Source: Isoperla grammatica (taxonomy: Eukaryota; Arthropoda; Insecta; Plecoptera; Perlodidae). From it: a DNA stretch of 64,000 bases. The first letter of the stretch is position 1; every line of letters begins with the position of its first letter. Below the pieces are notes generated by a model that saw only the letters and a program-made list of their open reading frames with translations, did no database searches and was not told where the DNA came from. The translations under genes were made by a program, and so were the position numbers. The stretch lies in the NCBI GenBank assembly GCA_945910005.1, contig CAMDTW010000465.1, positions 62,001 through 126,000 on the forward strand. Reading direction: 5' to 3'. Shown here one piece after another: positions 34,273-48,995 of this stretch.

Positions 34273-36873
34273 TTTGAATGAAACCCTTAGGAATCCCGGC
34301 CGTATGCAAGATTCCTCTTAAAACTGGAAGTTTGTGGTAGATAGACTAAAATCAGCCAATTTCTATATTTTATGCATATTTTAACCAAAAACGACCAAAA
34401 AACTCAATTTATGCATGTTCATATAACTCTTTCAGAATGCACACTAACATTATTATTTTTCAACGGTTGGTGTAACTTCTAAAGTAGTTATCAAAATGTG
34501 ACGAAATGGACAAATTGTGCTTATTGGAGCCTGAAACGCTCTAAAACAACGATTTGTTAACTTTGGTTGAAACCCTTAGGAATCCCGGCCGTATGCAAGA
34601 TTCGTCTTAAAACTGGAAGTTTGTGGTAGATAGACTAAAATCAGCCAATTTCTATATTTTATGCATATTTTAACCAAAAACGACGAAAAAACTCAATTTA
34701 TGCATTTTCATTATACTCTTGAAGAATGCAGCCTATAATTCTTATTTTTCAAAGGAGGGTGTAACTTCTATAGAAGTTATCGAAATGTGACGCAATGGAC
34801 AAATTGTGGTAATTGGCGCCTGAAACGCTCTATAACAACGATTTGTCAACTTTGGTTGAAACCCTTAGGAATCCCGGCCGTATGCAAGATTTCTCTTAAA
34901 ACTGGAAGTTTGTGGAAGATAGACTGAAATCAGCCAATCTCTATTTTTTATGCATATTTTAACCAAAAACGACGAAAAAACTCAATTTATGTATTTTCAT
35001 TATACTCTTGAAGAATGCAACCTATAATTCTTATTTTTCGACGGAGGGTGTAACTTCTATAGAAATTATCGAAATGTGACGAAATGGACAAATTGTGCTT
35101 ATTGGAGCCTGAAACGCTCTAAAACAACGATTTGTCAACTTTGGTTGAAACCCTTAGGAATCCCGGCCGTATGCAAGATTCCTCTTAAAACTGGAAGTTT
35201 GTGGTAGATAGACTGAAATCAGCCAATTTCTATTTTTTATGCATATTTTAACCAAAAACGACGAAAAAACTCAATTTATGCATTTTCATTATACTCTTGA
35301 AGAATGCAACCTATAATTCTTATTTTTCGACGGAGGGTGTAACTTCTATAGAAGTTATCGAAATGTGACGAAATGGACAAATTGTGCTTATTGGAGCCTG
35401 AAACGCTCTAAAACAACGATTTGTGCAATTTGGTTGAAACCCTTAGGAATCCCAGCCGTATGCAAGATTCCTCTTAAAACTGGAAGTTTGTGGTACATAG
35501 ACTAAAATCAGCCAATTTCTATATTTTATGCATATTTTTACCAAAAACGACGAAAAAACTCAATTTATGCATTTTCATTATACTCTTGAAGAATGCAGCC
35601 TATAATTCTTATTTTTCAACGGAAGGTGTAACATCTATAGAAGTTATCGAAATGTGACGAAATGGACAAATTGTGCTTATTGGAGCCTAAAACGCTCTAA
35701 AACAACGATTTGTCAACTTTGGTTGAAACCCTTAGGAATCCCGGCCGTATGCAAGATTCCTCTTAAAACTGGAAGTTTGTGGTAGATAGACAGAAATCAG
35801 CCAATTTCTATTTTTTATGCATATTTTAACCAAAAACGACGAAAAAACTCAATTTATGTATTTTCATTATACTCTTGAAGAATGCAACCTATAAATCTTA
35901 TTTTTCGACGGAGGGTGTAACTTCTATAGAAGTAATCGAAATGTGACGAAATGGACAAATTGTGCTTATTGGAGCCTGAAACGGTCTAAAACAACGATTT
36001 GTGCAATTTGGTTGAAAACCTTAGGAATCCCAGCCGTATGCAAGATTCCTCTTAAAACTGGAAGTTTGTGGTAGATAGACTAAAATCAGCCAATTTCTAT
36101 ATTTTATGCATATTTTAACCAAAAACGACGAAAAAACTCAATTTATGCATTTTCATTATACTCTTGAAGAATGCAGCCTATAATTCTTATTTTTTAACGG
36201 AGGGTGTAACTTCTATAGAAGTTATCGAAATGTGACGAAATGGACAAATTGTGCTTATTGGAGCCTAAAACGCTCTAAAACAACGATTTATCAACTTTGG
36301 TTGAAACCCTTAGGAATCCCGGCCGTATGCAAGATTCCTCTTAAAACTGGAAGTTTGTGGTAGATAGACTGAAATCAGCCAATTTCTATTTTTTATGCAT
36401 ATTTTAACCAAAAACGACGAAAAAACTCAATTTATGCATTTTCATTATACTCTTGAAGAATGCAACCTATAATTCTTATTTTTCGACGGAGGGTGTAACT
36501 TCTATAGAAGTTATTGAAATGTGACGAAATGGACAAATTGTGCTTATTGGAGCCTGAAACGCTCTAAAACAACGATTTGTGCAATTTGGTTGAAACCCTT
36601 AGGAATCCCAGCCGTATGCAAGATTCCTCTTAAAACTGGAAGTTTGTGGTAGATAGACTAAAATCAGCCAATTTCTATATTTTATGCATATTTTAACCAA
36701 AAACGACGAAAAAACTCAATTTATGCATTTTCATTATACTCTTGAAGAATGCAGCCTATAATTCTTATTTTTCAACGGAGGGTGTAACTTCTATAGAAGT
36801 TATCGAAATGTGACGAAATGGACAATTTGTGCTTATTGGAGCCTGAAACGCTCTAAAACAACGATTTGTCAAC
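34273..36873 (+). repeat. Shortened HOR unit, 9 monomers
   Basis: Bounded by the marker 'tttgaatgaaac' at 34273 and 36874. It contains 'ggcgcctgaaac' (34815), 'tatgtattttc' (34990 and 35858), 'gtggtacatag' (35491), 'ctgaaacggt' (about 35979) and 'tttatcaac' (36288). It lacks the middle of the full unit ('actcgaag' to 'atttacgaaa'). Confidence 0.8.
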
Positions 36874-39800
36874 TTTGAATGAAACCCTTAGGAATCCCGG
36901 CCGTATGCAAGATTCCTCTTAAAACTGGAAGTTTGTGGTAGATAGACTAAAATCAGCCAATTTCTATATTTTATGCATATTTTAACCAAAAACGACCAAA
37001 AAACTCAATTTATGCATTTTCATATAACTCTTTCAGAATGCACACTAACATTATTATTTTTCAACGGTTGGTGTAACTTCTTAAGTAGTTATCAAAATGT
37101 GACGAAATGGACAAATTGTGCTTATTGGAGCCTGAAACGCTCTAAAACAACGATTTGTTAACTTTGGTTGGAACCCTTAGGAATCCCGGCCGTATGCAAG
37201 ATTCCTCTTAAAACTGGAAGTTTGTGGTAGATAGACTGAAATCAGCAAATTCTATTTTTTATGCATATTTTAACCAAAAACGACGAAAAAACTAAATTTA
37301 TGCATTTTCATTATACTCTTGAAGAATGCAACCTATAATTCTTATTTTTTCGACGGAGGGTGTAACTTCTATAGAAGTTATCGAAATGTGACGAAATGGA
37401 CAAATTGTGCTTATTGGAGCCTGAAACGCTCTAAAACAACGATTTGTGCAATTTGGTTGAAACCCTTAGGAATCCCAGCCGTATGCAAGATTCGTCTTAA
37501 AACTGGAAGTTTGTGGTAGATAGACTAAAATCAGCCAATTTCTATATTTTATGCATATTTTAACCAAAAACGACGAAAAAACTCAATTTATGCATTTTCA
37601 TTATACTCTTGAAGAATGCAGCCCATAATTCTTATTTTTCAAAGGAGGGTGTAACTTCTATAGAAGTTATCGAAATGTGACGCAATTGACAAATTGTTGT
37701 TATTGGCGCCTGAAACGCTCTAAAACAACGATTTGTCAACTTTGGTTGAAACCCTTAGGAATCCCGGCCGTATGCAAGATTTCTCTTAAAACTGGAAGTT
37801 TGTGGTAGATAGACTGAAATCAGCCAATTTCTATTTTTTATGCATATTTTAACCAAAAACGACGAAAAAACTCAATTTATGTATTTTCATTATACTCTTG
37901 AAGAATGCAACCTATAATTCTTATTTTTCGACGGAGGGTGTAACTTCTATAGAAATTATCGAAATGTGACGAAATGGACAAATTGTGCTTATTGGAGCCT
38001 TAAACGCTCTAAAACAACGATTTGTCAACTTTGGTTGAAACCCTTAGGAATCCCGGCCGTATGCAAGATTCCTCTTAAAACTGGAAGTTTGTGGTAGATA
38101 GACTGAAATCAGCCAATTTCTATTTTTTATGCATATTTTAACCAAAAACGACGAAAAAACTCAATTTATGCATTTTCATTATACTCTTGAAGAATGCAAC
38201 CTATAATTCTTATTTTTCGACGGAGGGTGTAACTTCTATAGAAGTTATCGAAATGTGACGAAATGGACAAATTGTGCTTATTGGAGCCTGAAACGCTCTA
38301 AAACAACGATTTGTGCAATTTGGTTGAAACCCTTAGGAATCCCAGCCGTATGCAAGATTCCTCTTAAAACTGGAAGTTTGTGGTACATAGACTAAAATCA
38401 GCCAATTTCTATATTTTATGCATATTTTTACCAAAAACGACGAAAAAACTCAATTTATGCATTTTCATTATACTCTTGAAGAATGCAGCCTATAATTCTT
38501 ATTTTTCAACGGAGGGTGTAACTTCTATAGAAATTATCGAAATGTGACGAAATGGACAAATTGTGCTTATTGGAGCCTGAAACGCTCTAAAACAACGATT
38601 TGTCAACTTTGGTTGAAACACTTAGGAATCCCAGCTGTATGCAAGATTCCTCTTAAAACTCGAAGTTTGTGGTAGATAGACTGAAATCAGCCAATTTCTA
38701 TAATTTATCCATATTTTAACCAAAAACGACCAAAAAACTCAATTTATGCATTTTCATAATACTCTTGAAGAATGCAAAATATAATTCTTATTTTTCAACG
38801 GAGAGTGTAACTTCTATAGAAGTTATCGAAATGTGACGAAATGGACAAATTGTGCTTATTGGAGCCTGAAACGCTCTAAAACAACGATTTGTGCAATTTG
38901 GTTGAAACCCTTAGGAATCCCAGCCGTATGCAAGATTCGTCTTAAAACTGGAAGTTTGTGGTAGATAGACGAAAATCAGCTAATTTCTATATTTTATGCA
39001 TATTTAAACCAAAAACGCAAAAAAAACTCAATTTATGCATTTTCATAATACTCTTTCAGAATGCATACTAACATTATTATTTTTCAACGGTTGGTGTACC
39101 TTCTAAAGTAGTTATCGAAAGGTGACGAAATGGACAAATTGTGCTTATTGGAGCCTGAAACGCTCTAAAACAACGATTTGTCAACTTTGGTTGAAACCCT
39201 TAGGAATCCCAGCCAAATGCAAGATTCCTGTGGTAGATAGACTGAAATCAGCCAATTTCTATTTTTTATGCATATTTTGACCAAAAACGACAAAAAAAAC
39301 TCAATTTATGCATTTTCATTATACTCTTGAAGAATGCAACCTATGATTCTTATTTTTCGACGGAGGGTGTAACTTCTATAGAAGTTATCGAAATGTGACG
39401 AAATGGACAAATTGTGCTTATTGGAGCCTGAAACGCTCTAAAACAACGATTTGTGCAATTAGGTTGAAACCCTTTGGAATCCCAGCCGTATGCAAGATTC
39501 CTCTTAAAACTAAAAGTTTGGGGTAGATAGACTAAAATCAGCCAATTTCTATATTTTATGCATATTTTAACCAAAAACGACGAAAAAACTCAATTTATGC
39601 ATTTTCATTATACTCTTGAAGAATGCAGCCTATAATTCTTATTTTTCAACGGAGGGTGTAACTTCTATAGAAGTAATCGAAATGTGACGAAATGGACAAA
39701 TTGTGCTTATTGGAGCCTGAAACGCTCTGAAACAACGACTTGTCAACTTTGGTTGAAACACTTAGGAATCCCGGCCGTATGCAAGATTTCTCTTAAAACT

Positions 39801-42058
39801 GGAAGTTTGTGGTTGATAGACTGAAATCAGCCAATTTCTATTTTTTATGCATATTTTAACCAAAAACGACGAAAAAACTCAATTTATGCATTTTCATTAT
39901 ACTCTTGAAGAATGCAACCTATAATTCTTATTTTTCGACTTGGGTGTAACTTCTATAGAAGTTATCGAAATGTGACGAAATGGACAAATTGTGCTTGTTG
40001 GAGCCTGAAACGCTCTAAAACAACGATTTGTCAACTTTAGTTGAAACCCTTAGGAATCCCGGCCGTATGCAAGATTCCTCTTAAAACTGGTAGTTTGTGG
40101 TAGATAGACTGAAATCAGCCAATTTCTATTTTTTATGCATATTTTAACCAAAAACGACGAAAAAACTCAATTTATGCATTTTCATTATACTCTTGAAGAA
40201 TGCAACCTATAATTCTTATTTTTCGACGGAGGGTGTAACTTCTATAGAAGTTATCGAAATGTGACGAAATAGACAAATTGTGCTTATTGGAGCCTGAAAC
40301 GCTCTAAAACAACGATTTGTGCAATTTGGTTGAAACCCTTAGGAATCCCAGCCGTATTTAAGAGTCCTCTTAAAACTGGAAGTTTGTGGTAGATAGACTA
40401 AAATCAGCCAATTTCTATATTTTATGCATATTTTAACCAAAAACGACGAAAAAACTCAATTTATGCATTTTCATTATACTCTTGAAGAATGCAGCCTATA
40501 ATTCTTATTTTCCAACAGAGGGTGTAACTTCTATAGAAGTTTTCGAAAAGTGACGAAATGGACAATTTGTGCTTATTGGAGCCTGAAACGCTTTAAAGCA
40601 ACGATTTGTCAACTTTGGTTGAAACCCTTAGGAATCCCGGCCGTATGCAAGATTTCTCTTAAAACTGGAAGTTTGTGGTAGATAGACTAAAATCAGCCAA
40701 TTTCTATATTTTATACATATTTTAACCAAAAACGACCAAAAAACTCAATTTATGCATTTTCATAATACTCTTTCAGAATGCACACTAACATTATTATTTT
40801 TCAACGGTTGGTGTAACTTCTAAAGTAGTTATCGAAATGTGACGAAATGGACAAATTGTGCTTATTGAAGCCTGAAACGCTCTAAAACAACGATTTGTCA
40901 ACTTTGGTTGAAACCCTTAGGAATCCCGGCCGTATGCAAGATTCCTCTTTAAACTGGAAGTTTGTGGTAGATAGACTGAAATCAGCCAATTTCTATTTTT
41001 TATGCATATTTTAACCAAAAACGACGAAAAAACTCAATTTATGCATTTTCATTATACTCTTGAAGAATGCAACCTATAATTCTTATTTTTTGACGGAGGG
41101 TGTAACTTCTATAGAAATTTACGAAATGTGACGAAATGGACAAATTGTGCTTATTGGAGCCTGAAACGCTCTAAAACAACGATTTGTGCAATTTGGTTGA
41201 AACCCTTAGGAATCCCAGCCGTATGCAAGATTCCTCTTAAAACTGGAAGTTTGTGGTAGATAGACTAAAATCAGCCAATTTCTATATTTTATGCATATTT
41301 TAACCAAAAACGACGAAAAAACTCAATTTATGCATTTTCATTATACTCTTGAAGAATGCAGCCTATAATTCTTATTTTTTAACGGAGGGTGTAACTTCTA
41401 TAGAAGTTATCGAAATGTGACGAAATGGACAAATTGTGCTTATTGGAGCCTAAAACGCTCTAAAACAACGATTTATCAACTTTGGTTGAAACCCTTAGGA
41501 ATCCCGGCCTTATGCAAGATTCCTCTTAAAACTGGAAGTTTGTGGTAGATAGACTGAAATCAGCCAATTTCTATTTTTTATGCATATTTTAACCAAAAAC
41601 GACGAAAAAACTCAATTTATGCATTTTCATTATACTCTTGAAGAATGCAACCTATAATTCTTATTTTTCGACGGAGGGTGTAACTTCTATAGAAGTTATC
41701 GAAATGTGACGAAATGGACAAATTGTGCTTATTGGAGCCTAAAACGCTCTAAAACAACGATTTGTGCAATTTGGTTGAAACCCTTAGGAATCCCAGCCGT
41801 ATGCAAGATTCCTCTTAAAACTGAAAGTTTGTGGTAGATAGACTAAAATCAGCCAATTTCTATATTTTATGCATATTTTAACCAAAAACGACGAAAAAAC
41901 TCAATTTATGCATTTTCATTATACTCTTGAAGAATGCAGCCTATAATTCTTATTTTTCAACGGAGGGTGTAACTTCTATAGAAGTTATCGAAATGTGACG
42001 AAATGGACAATTTGTGCTTATTGGAGCCTGAAACGCTCTAAAACAACGATTTGTCAAC
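36874..42058 (+). repeat. Full-type HOR unit, 18 monomers
   Basis: Marker order is 'ggcgcctgaaac' (37705), 'gtggtacatag' (38376), 'actcgaag' (38659), 'cggagagtg' (38801), 'gcatactaac' (39063), 'ctatgattct' (39341), 'ctctgaaacaacgacttg' (39725), 'gacttgggtg' (39938), 'tttaagagtcc' (40358), 'ctttaaagcaac' (40592), 'gaagcctg' (40867), 'atttacgaaa' (41117) and 'tttatcaac' (41471). This copy has a 17-bp deletion in one monomer after 39229. Confidence 0.82.
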
Positions 42059-45000
42059 TTTGAATGAAACCCTTAGGAATCCCGGCCGTATGCAAGATTC
42101 CTCTTAAAACTGGAAGTTTGTGGTAGATAGACTAAAATCAGCCAATTTCTATATTTTATGCATATTTTAACCAAAAACGACCAAAAAACTCAATTTATGC
42201 ATTTTCATATAACTCTTTCAGAATGCACACTAACATTATTATTTTTCAACGGTTGGTGTAACTTCTAAAGTAGTTATCAAAATGTGACGAAATGGACAAA
42301 TTGTGCTTATTGGAGCCTGAAACGCTCTAAAACAACGATTTGTTAACTTTGGTTGAAACCCTTAGGAATCCCGGCCGTATGCAAGATTCCTCTTAAAACT
42401 GGAAGTTCGTGGTAGATAGACTGAAATCAGCCAATTTCTATTTTTTATGCATATTTTAACCAAAAACGACGAAAAAACTAAATTTATGCATTTTCATTAT
42501 ACTCTTGAAGAATGCAACCTATAATTCTTATTTTTTCGACGGAGGGTGTAACTTCTATAGAAGTTATCGAAATGTGACGAAATGGACAAATTGTGCATAT
42601 TGGAGCCTGAAACGCTCTAAAACAACGATTTGTGCAATTTGGTTTAAACCCTTAGGAATCCCAGCCGTATGCAAACTTCGTCTTAAAACTGGAAGTTTGT
42701 GGTAGATAGACTAAAATCAGCCAATTTCTATATTTTATGCATATTTTAACCAAAAACGACGAAAAAACTCAATTTATGCATTTTTATTATACTCTTGAAG
42801 AATGCAGCCTATAATTCTTATTTTTCAAAGGAGGGTGTAACTTCTATAGAAGTTATCGAAATGTGACGCAATGGACAAATTGTGGTAATTGGCGCCTGAA
42901 ACGCTCTAAAACAACGATTTGTCAACTTTGGTTGAAACCCTTAGGAATCCCGGCCGTATGCAAGATTTCTCTTAAAACTGGAAGTTTGTGGTAGATAGAC
43001 TGAAATCAGCCAATTTCTATTTTTTATGCATATTTTAACCAAAAACGACGAAAAAACTCAATTTATGTATTTTCATTATACTCTTGAAGAATGCAACCTA
43101 TAATTCTTATTTTTCGACGGAGGGTGTAACTTCTATAGAAATTATCAAAATGTGACGAAATGGACAAATTGTGCTTATTGGAGCCTGAAACGCTCTAAAA
43201 CAACGATTTGTCAACTTTGGTTGAAACCCTTAGGAATCCCGGCCGTATGCAAGATTCCTCTTAAAACTGGAAGTTTGTGGTAGATAGACTGAAATCAGCC
43301 AATTTCTATTTTTTATGCATATTTTAACCAAAAACGACGAAAAAACTCAATTTATGCATTTTCATTATACTCTTGAAGAATGCAACCTATAATTCTTATT
43401 TTTCGACGGAGGGTGTAACTTCTATAGAAGTTATCGAAATGTGACGAAATGGACAAATTGTGCTTATTGGAGCCTTCAACGCTCTAAAACAACGATTTGT
43501 GCAATTTGGTTGAAACCCTTAGGAATCCCAGCCGTATGCAAGATTCCTCTTAAAACTGGAAGTTTGTGGTACATAGACTAAAATCAGCCAATTTCTATAT
43601 TTTATGCATATTTTTACCAAAAACGACGAAAAAACTCAATTTATGCATTTTCATTATACTCTTGAAGAATGCAGCCTATAATTCTTATTTTTCAACGGAG
43701 GGTGTAACTTCTATAGAAGTTATCGAAATGTGACGAAATGGACAAATTGTGCTTATTGGAGCCTAAAACGCTCTAAAACAACGATTTGTCAACTTTGGTT
43801 GAAACCCTTAGGAATCCCGGCCGTATGCAAGATTCCTCTTAAAACTGGAAGTTTGTGGTAGATAGACATAAATCAGCCAATTTCTATTTTTTATGCATAT
43901 TTTAACCAAAAACGACGAAAAAACTCAATTTATGTATTTTCATTATACTCTTGAAGAATGCAACCTATAATTCTTATTTTTCGACGGAGGGTGTAACTTC
44001 TATAGAAGTTATCGAAATGTGACGAAATGGACAAATTGTGCTTATTGGAGCCTGAAACGCTCTAAAACAACGATTTGTCAACTTTGGTTGAAACACTTAG
44101 GAATCCCAGCTGTATGCAAGATTCCTCTTAAAACTCGAAGTTTGTGGTAGATAGACTGAAATCAGCCAATTTCTATATTTTATCCATATTTTAACCAAAA
44201 ACGACCAAAAAACTCAATTTATGCATTTTCATAATACTCTTGAAGAATGCAAAATATAATTCTTATTTTTCAACGGAGAGTGTAACTTCTATAGAAGTTA
44301 TCGAAATGTGACGAAATGGACAAATTGTGCTTATTGGAGCCTGAAACGCTCTTAAACAACGATTTGTGCAATTTGGTTGAAACCCTTAGGAATCCCAGCC
44401 GTATGCAAGATTCGTCTTAAAACTGGAAGTTTGTGGTAGATAGACTAAAATCAGCTAATTTCTATATTTTATGCATATTTAAACCAAAAACGCAAAAAAA
44501 ACTCAATTTATGCATTTTCATAATACTCTTTCAGAATGCATACTAACATTATTATTTTTCAACGGTTGGTGTAACTTCTAAAGTAGTTATCGAAAGGTGA
44601 CGATATGGACAAATTGTGCTTATTGGAGCCTGAAACGCTCTAAAACAACGATTTGTCAACTTTGGTTGAAACCCTTAGGAATCCCAGCCATATGCAAGAT
44701 TCCTCTTAAAACTGGAAGTTTGTGGTAGATAGACTGAAATCAGCCAATTTCTATTTTTTATGCATATTTTGACCAAAAACGACAAAAAAAACTCAATTTA
44801 TGCATTTTCATTATACTCTTGAAGAATGCAACCTATGATTCTTATTTTTCGACGGAGGGTGTAACTTCTATAGAAGTTATCGAAATGTGACGAAATGGAC
44901 AAATTGTGCTTATTGGAGCCTGAAACGCTCTAAAACAACGATTTGTGCAATTAGGTTGAAACCCTTTGGAATCCCAGCCGTATGCAAGATTCCTCTTAAA

Positions 45001-48000
45001 ACTAAAAGTTTGTGGTAGATAGACTAAAATCAGCCAATTTCTATATTTTATGCATATTTTAACCAAAAACGACGAAAAAACTCAATTTATGCATTTTCAT
45101 TATACTCTTGAAGAATGCAGCCTATAATTCTTATTTTTCAACGGAGGGTGTAACTTCTATAGAAGTTATCGAAATGTGACGAAATGGACAAATTGTGCTT
45201 ATTGGAGCCTGAAACGCTCTGAAACAACGACTTGTCAACTTTGGTTGAAACACTTAGGAATCCGGCCGTATGCAAGATTTCTCTTAAAACTGGAAGTTTG
45301 TGGTTGATAGACTGAAATCAGCCAATTTCTATTTTTTATGCATATTTTAACCAAAAACGACGAAAAAAACTCAATTTATGCATTTTCATTATACTCTTGA
45401 AGAATGCAACCTATAATTCTTATTTTTCGACTTGGGTGTAACTTCTATAGAAGTTATCGAAATGTGACGAAATGGACAAATTGTGCTTGTTGGAGCCTGA
45501 AACGCTCTAAAACAACGATTTGTCAACTTTGGTTGAAACCCTTAGGAATCCCGGCCGTATGCAAGATTCCTCTTAAAACTGGAAGTTTGTGGTAGATAGA
45601 CTGAAATCAGCCAATTTCTATTTTTTATGCATATTTTAACCAAAAACGACGAAAAAACTCAATTTATGCATTTTCATTATACTCTTGAAGAATGCAACCT
45701 ATAATTCTTATTTTTCGACGGAGGGTGTAACTTCTATAGAAGTTATCGAAATGTGACGAAATAGACAAATTGTGCTTATTGGAGCCTGAAACGCTCTAAA
45801 ACAACGATTTGTGCAATTTGGTTGAAACCCTTAGGAATCCCAGCCGTATTTAAGAGTCCTCTTAAAACTGGAAGTTTGTGGTAGATAGACTAAAATCAGC
45901 CAATTTCTATATTTTATGCATATTTTAACCAAAAACGACGAAAAAACTCAATTTATGCATTTTCATTATACTCTTGAAGAATGCAGCCTATAATTCTTAT
46001 TTTCCAACGGAGGGTGTAACTTCTATAGAAGTTATCGAAAAGTGACGAAATGGACAATTTGTGCTTATTGGAGCCTGAAACGCTTTAAAGCAACGATTTG
46101 TCAACTTTGGTTGAAACCCTTAGGAATCCCGGCCGTATGCAAGATTTCTCTTAAAACTGGAAGTTTGTGGTAGATAGACTAAAATCAGCCAATTTCTATA
46201 TTTTATACATATTTTAACCAAAAACGACCAAAAAACTCAATTTATGCATTTTCATAATACTCTTTCAGAATGCACACTAACATTATTATTTTTCAACGGT
46301 TGGTGTAACTTCTAAAGTAGTTATCGAAATGTAACGAAATGGACAAATTGTGCTTATTGGAGCCTGAAACGCTCTAAAACAACGATTTGTCAACTTTGGT
46401 TGAAACCCTTAGGAATCCCGGCCGTATGCAAGATTCCTCTTTAAACTGGAAGTTTGTGGTAGATAGACTGAAATCAGCCAATTTCTATTTTTTATGCATA
46501 TTTTAACCAAAAACGACGAAAAAACTCAATTTATGCATTTTCATTATACTCTTGAAGAATGCAACCTATAATTCTTATTTTTTGACGGAGGGTGTAACTT
46601 CTATAGAAGTTATCGAAATGTGACGAAATGTACAAATTGTGCTTATTGGAGCCTGAAACGCTCTAAAACAACGATTTGTGCAATTTGGTTGAAACCCTTA
46701 GGAATCCCAGCCGTATGCAAGATTCCTCTTAAAACTGGAAGTTTGTGGTAGATAGACTGAAATCAGCCAATTTCTATTTTTTATGCATATTTTAACCAAA
46801 AACGACGAAAAAACTCAATTTATGCATTTTCATTATACTCTTGAAGAACGCAACCTATAATTCTTATTTTTCAACGGAGGGTGTAACTTCTATAGAAGTT
46901 ATCGAAATGTGACGAAATGGACAAATTGTGCTTATTGGAGCCTAAAACGCTCTAAAACAACGATTTGTCAACTTTGGTTGAAACCCTTAGGAATCCCGGC
47001 CGTATGCAAGATTCCTCTTAAAACTGGAAGTTTGTGGTAGATAGACAGAAATCAGCCAATTTCTATTTTTTATGCATATTTTAACCAAAAACGACGAAAA
47101 AACTCAATTTATGTATTTTCATTATACTCTTGAAGAATGCAACCTATAATTCTTATTTTTCGACGGAGGGTGTAACTTCTATAGAAGTTATCGAAATGTG
47201 ACGAAATGGACAAATTGTGCTTATTGGAGCCTAAAACGCTCTAAAACAACGATTTGTCAACTTTGGTTGAAACCCTTAGGAATCCCGGCCGTATGCAAGA
47301 TTCCTCTTAAAACTGGAAGTTTGTGGTAGATAGACAGAAATCAGCCAATTTCTATTTTTTATGCATATTTTAACCAAAAACGACGAAAAAACTCAATTTA
47401 TGTATTTTCATTATACTCTTGAAGAATGCAACCTATAATTCTTATTTTTCGACGGAGGGTGTAACTTCTATAGAAGTTATCGAAATGTGACAAAATGGAC
47501 AAATTGTGCTTATTGGAGCCTGAAACGCTCTAAAACAACGATTTGTCAACTTTGGTTGAAACCCTAAGGAATCCCAGCCGTATGCAAGATTCCTCTTAAA
47601 ACTGGAAGTTTGTGGTAGATAGACTGAAATCAGCCAATTTCTATATTTTATGCATATTTTAACCAAAAACGACGAAAAAACTCAATTTATGCATTTTCAT
47701 TATACTCTTGAAGAATGCAGCCTATAATTCTTATTTTTCAACGGAGGGTGTAACTTCTATAGAAGTTATCGAAATGTGACGAAATGGACAAATTGTGCTT
47801 ATTGGAGCCTAAAACGGTCTAAAACAACGATTTGTCAACTTTGGTTGAAACCCTTAGGAATCCCGGCCGTATGCAAGATTCCTCTTAAAACTGGAAGTTT
47901 GTGGTAGATAGACTGAAATCAGCCAATTTCTATTTTTTATGCATATTTTAACCAAAAACGACGAAAAAACTCAATTTATGCATTTTCATTATACTCTTGA

Positions 48001-48995
48001 AGAATGCAACCTATAATTCTTATTTTTCGACGGAGGGTGTAACTTCTATAGAAGTTATCGAAATGTGACGAAATGGACAATATGTGCTTATTGGAGCCTG
48101 AAACGGTCTAAAACAACGATTTGTGACATTTGGTTGAAACCCTTAGGAATCTTAGCCGTATGCAAGATTCCTCTTAAAACTGGAAGTTTGTGGTAGATAG
48201 ACTAAAATCAGCCAATTTCTATATTTTATGCATATTTTAACCAAAAACGACGAAAAAACTTAATTTATGCATTTTCATTATACTCTTGAAGAATGCAGCC
48301 TATAATTCTTATTTTTTAACGGAGGGTGTAACTTCTATAGAAGTTATCGAAATGTGACGAAATGGACAAATTGTGCTTATTGGAGCCTAAAACGCTCTAA
48401 AACAACGATTTATCAACTTTGGTTGAAACCCTTAGGAATCCCGGCCGTATGCAAGATTCCTCTTAAAACTGGAAGTTTGTGGTAGATAGACTGAAATCAG
48501 CCAATTTCTATTTTTTATGCATATTTTAACCAAAAACGACGAAAAAACTCAATTTATGCATTTTCATTATACTCTTGAAGAATGCAACCTTTAATTCTTA
48601 TTTTTCGACGGAGGGTGTAACTTCTATAGAAGTTATCGAAATGTGACGAAATGGACAAATTGTGCTTATTGGAGCCTGAAACGCTCTAAAACAACGATTT
48701 GTGCAATTTGGTTGAAACCCTTAGGAATCCCAGCCGTATGCAAGATTCCTCTTAAAACTGGAAGTTTGTGGTAGATAGACTAAAATCAGCCAATTTCTAT
48801 ATTTTATGCATATTTTAACCAAAAACGACGAAAAAACTCAATTTATGCATTTTCATTATACTCTTGAAGAATGCAGCCTATAATTCTTATTTTTCAACGG
48901 AGGGTGTAACTTCTATAGAAGTTATCGAAATGTGACGAAATGGACAATTTGTGCTTATTGGAGCCTGAAACGCTCTAAAACAACGATTTGTCAAT
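42059..48995 (+). repeat. Extended HOR unit, 24 monomers
   Basis: Same marker order as 36874-42058 as far as 'ctttaaagcaac' (46083), followed by extra monomers. These include the adjacent near-identical pair 46941-47518 and two 'acggtctaaaac' monomers (about 47815 and 48105), before 'tttatcaac' (48411). It starts with 'aagttcgtgg' (42404), shared with 52230. Confidence 0.82.
46941..47518 (+). repeat. Tandem monomer pair inside the 24-monomer unit
   Basis: 46941-47229 and 47230-47518 share 'cctaaaacgc', 'gacagaaatc' and 'tatgtattttc' and differ visibly near their ends at 'tgacgaaatgg' against 'tgacaaaatgg'. It is a local single-monomer duplication at exactly 289 bp. Confidence 0.75.
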
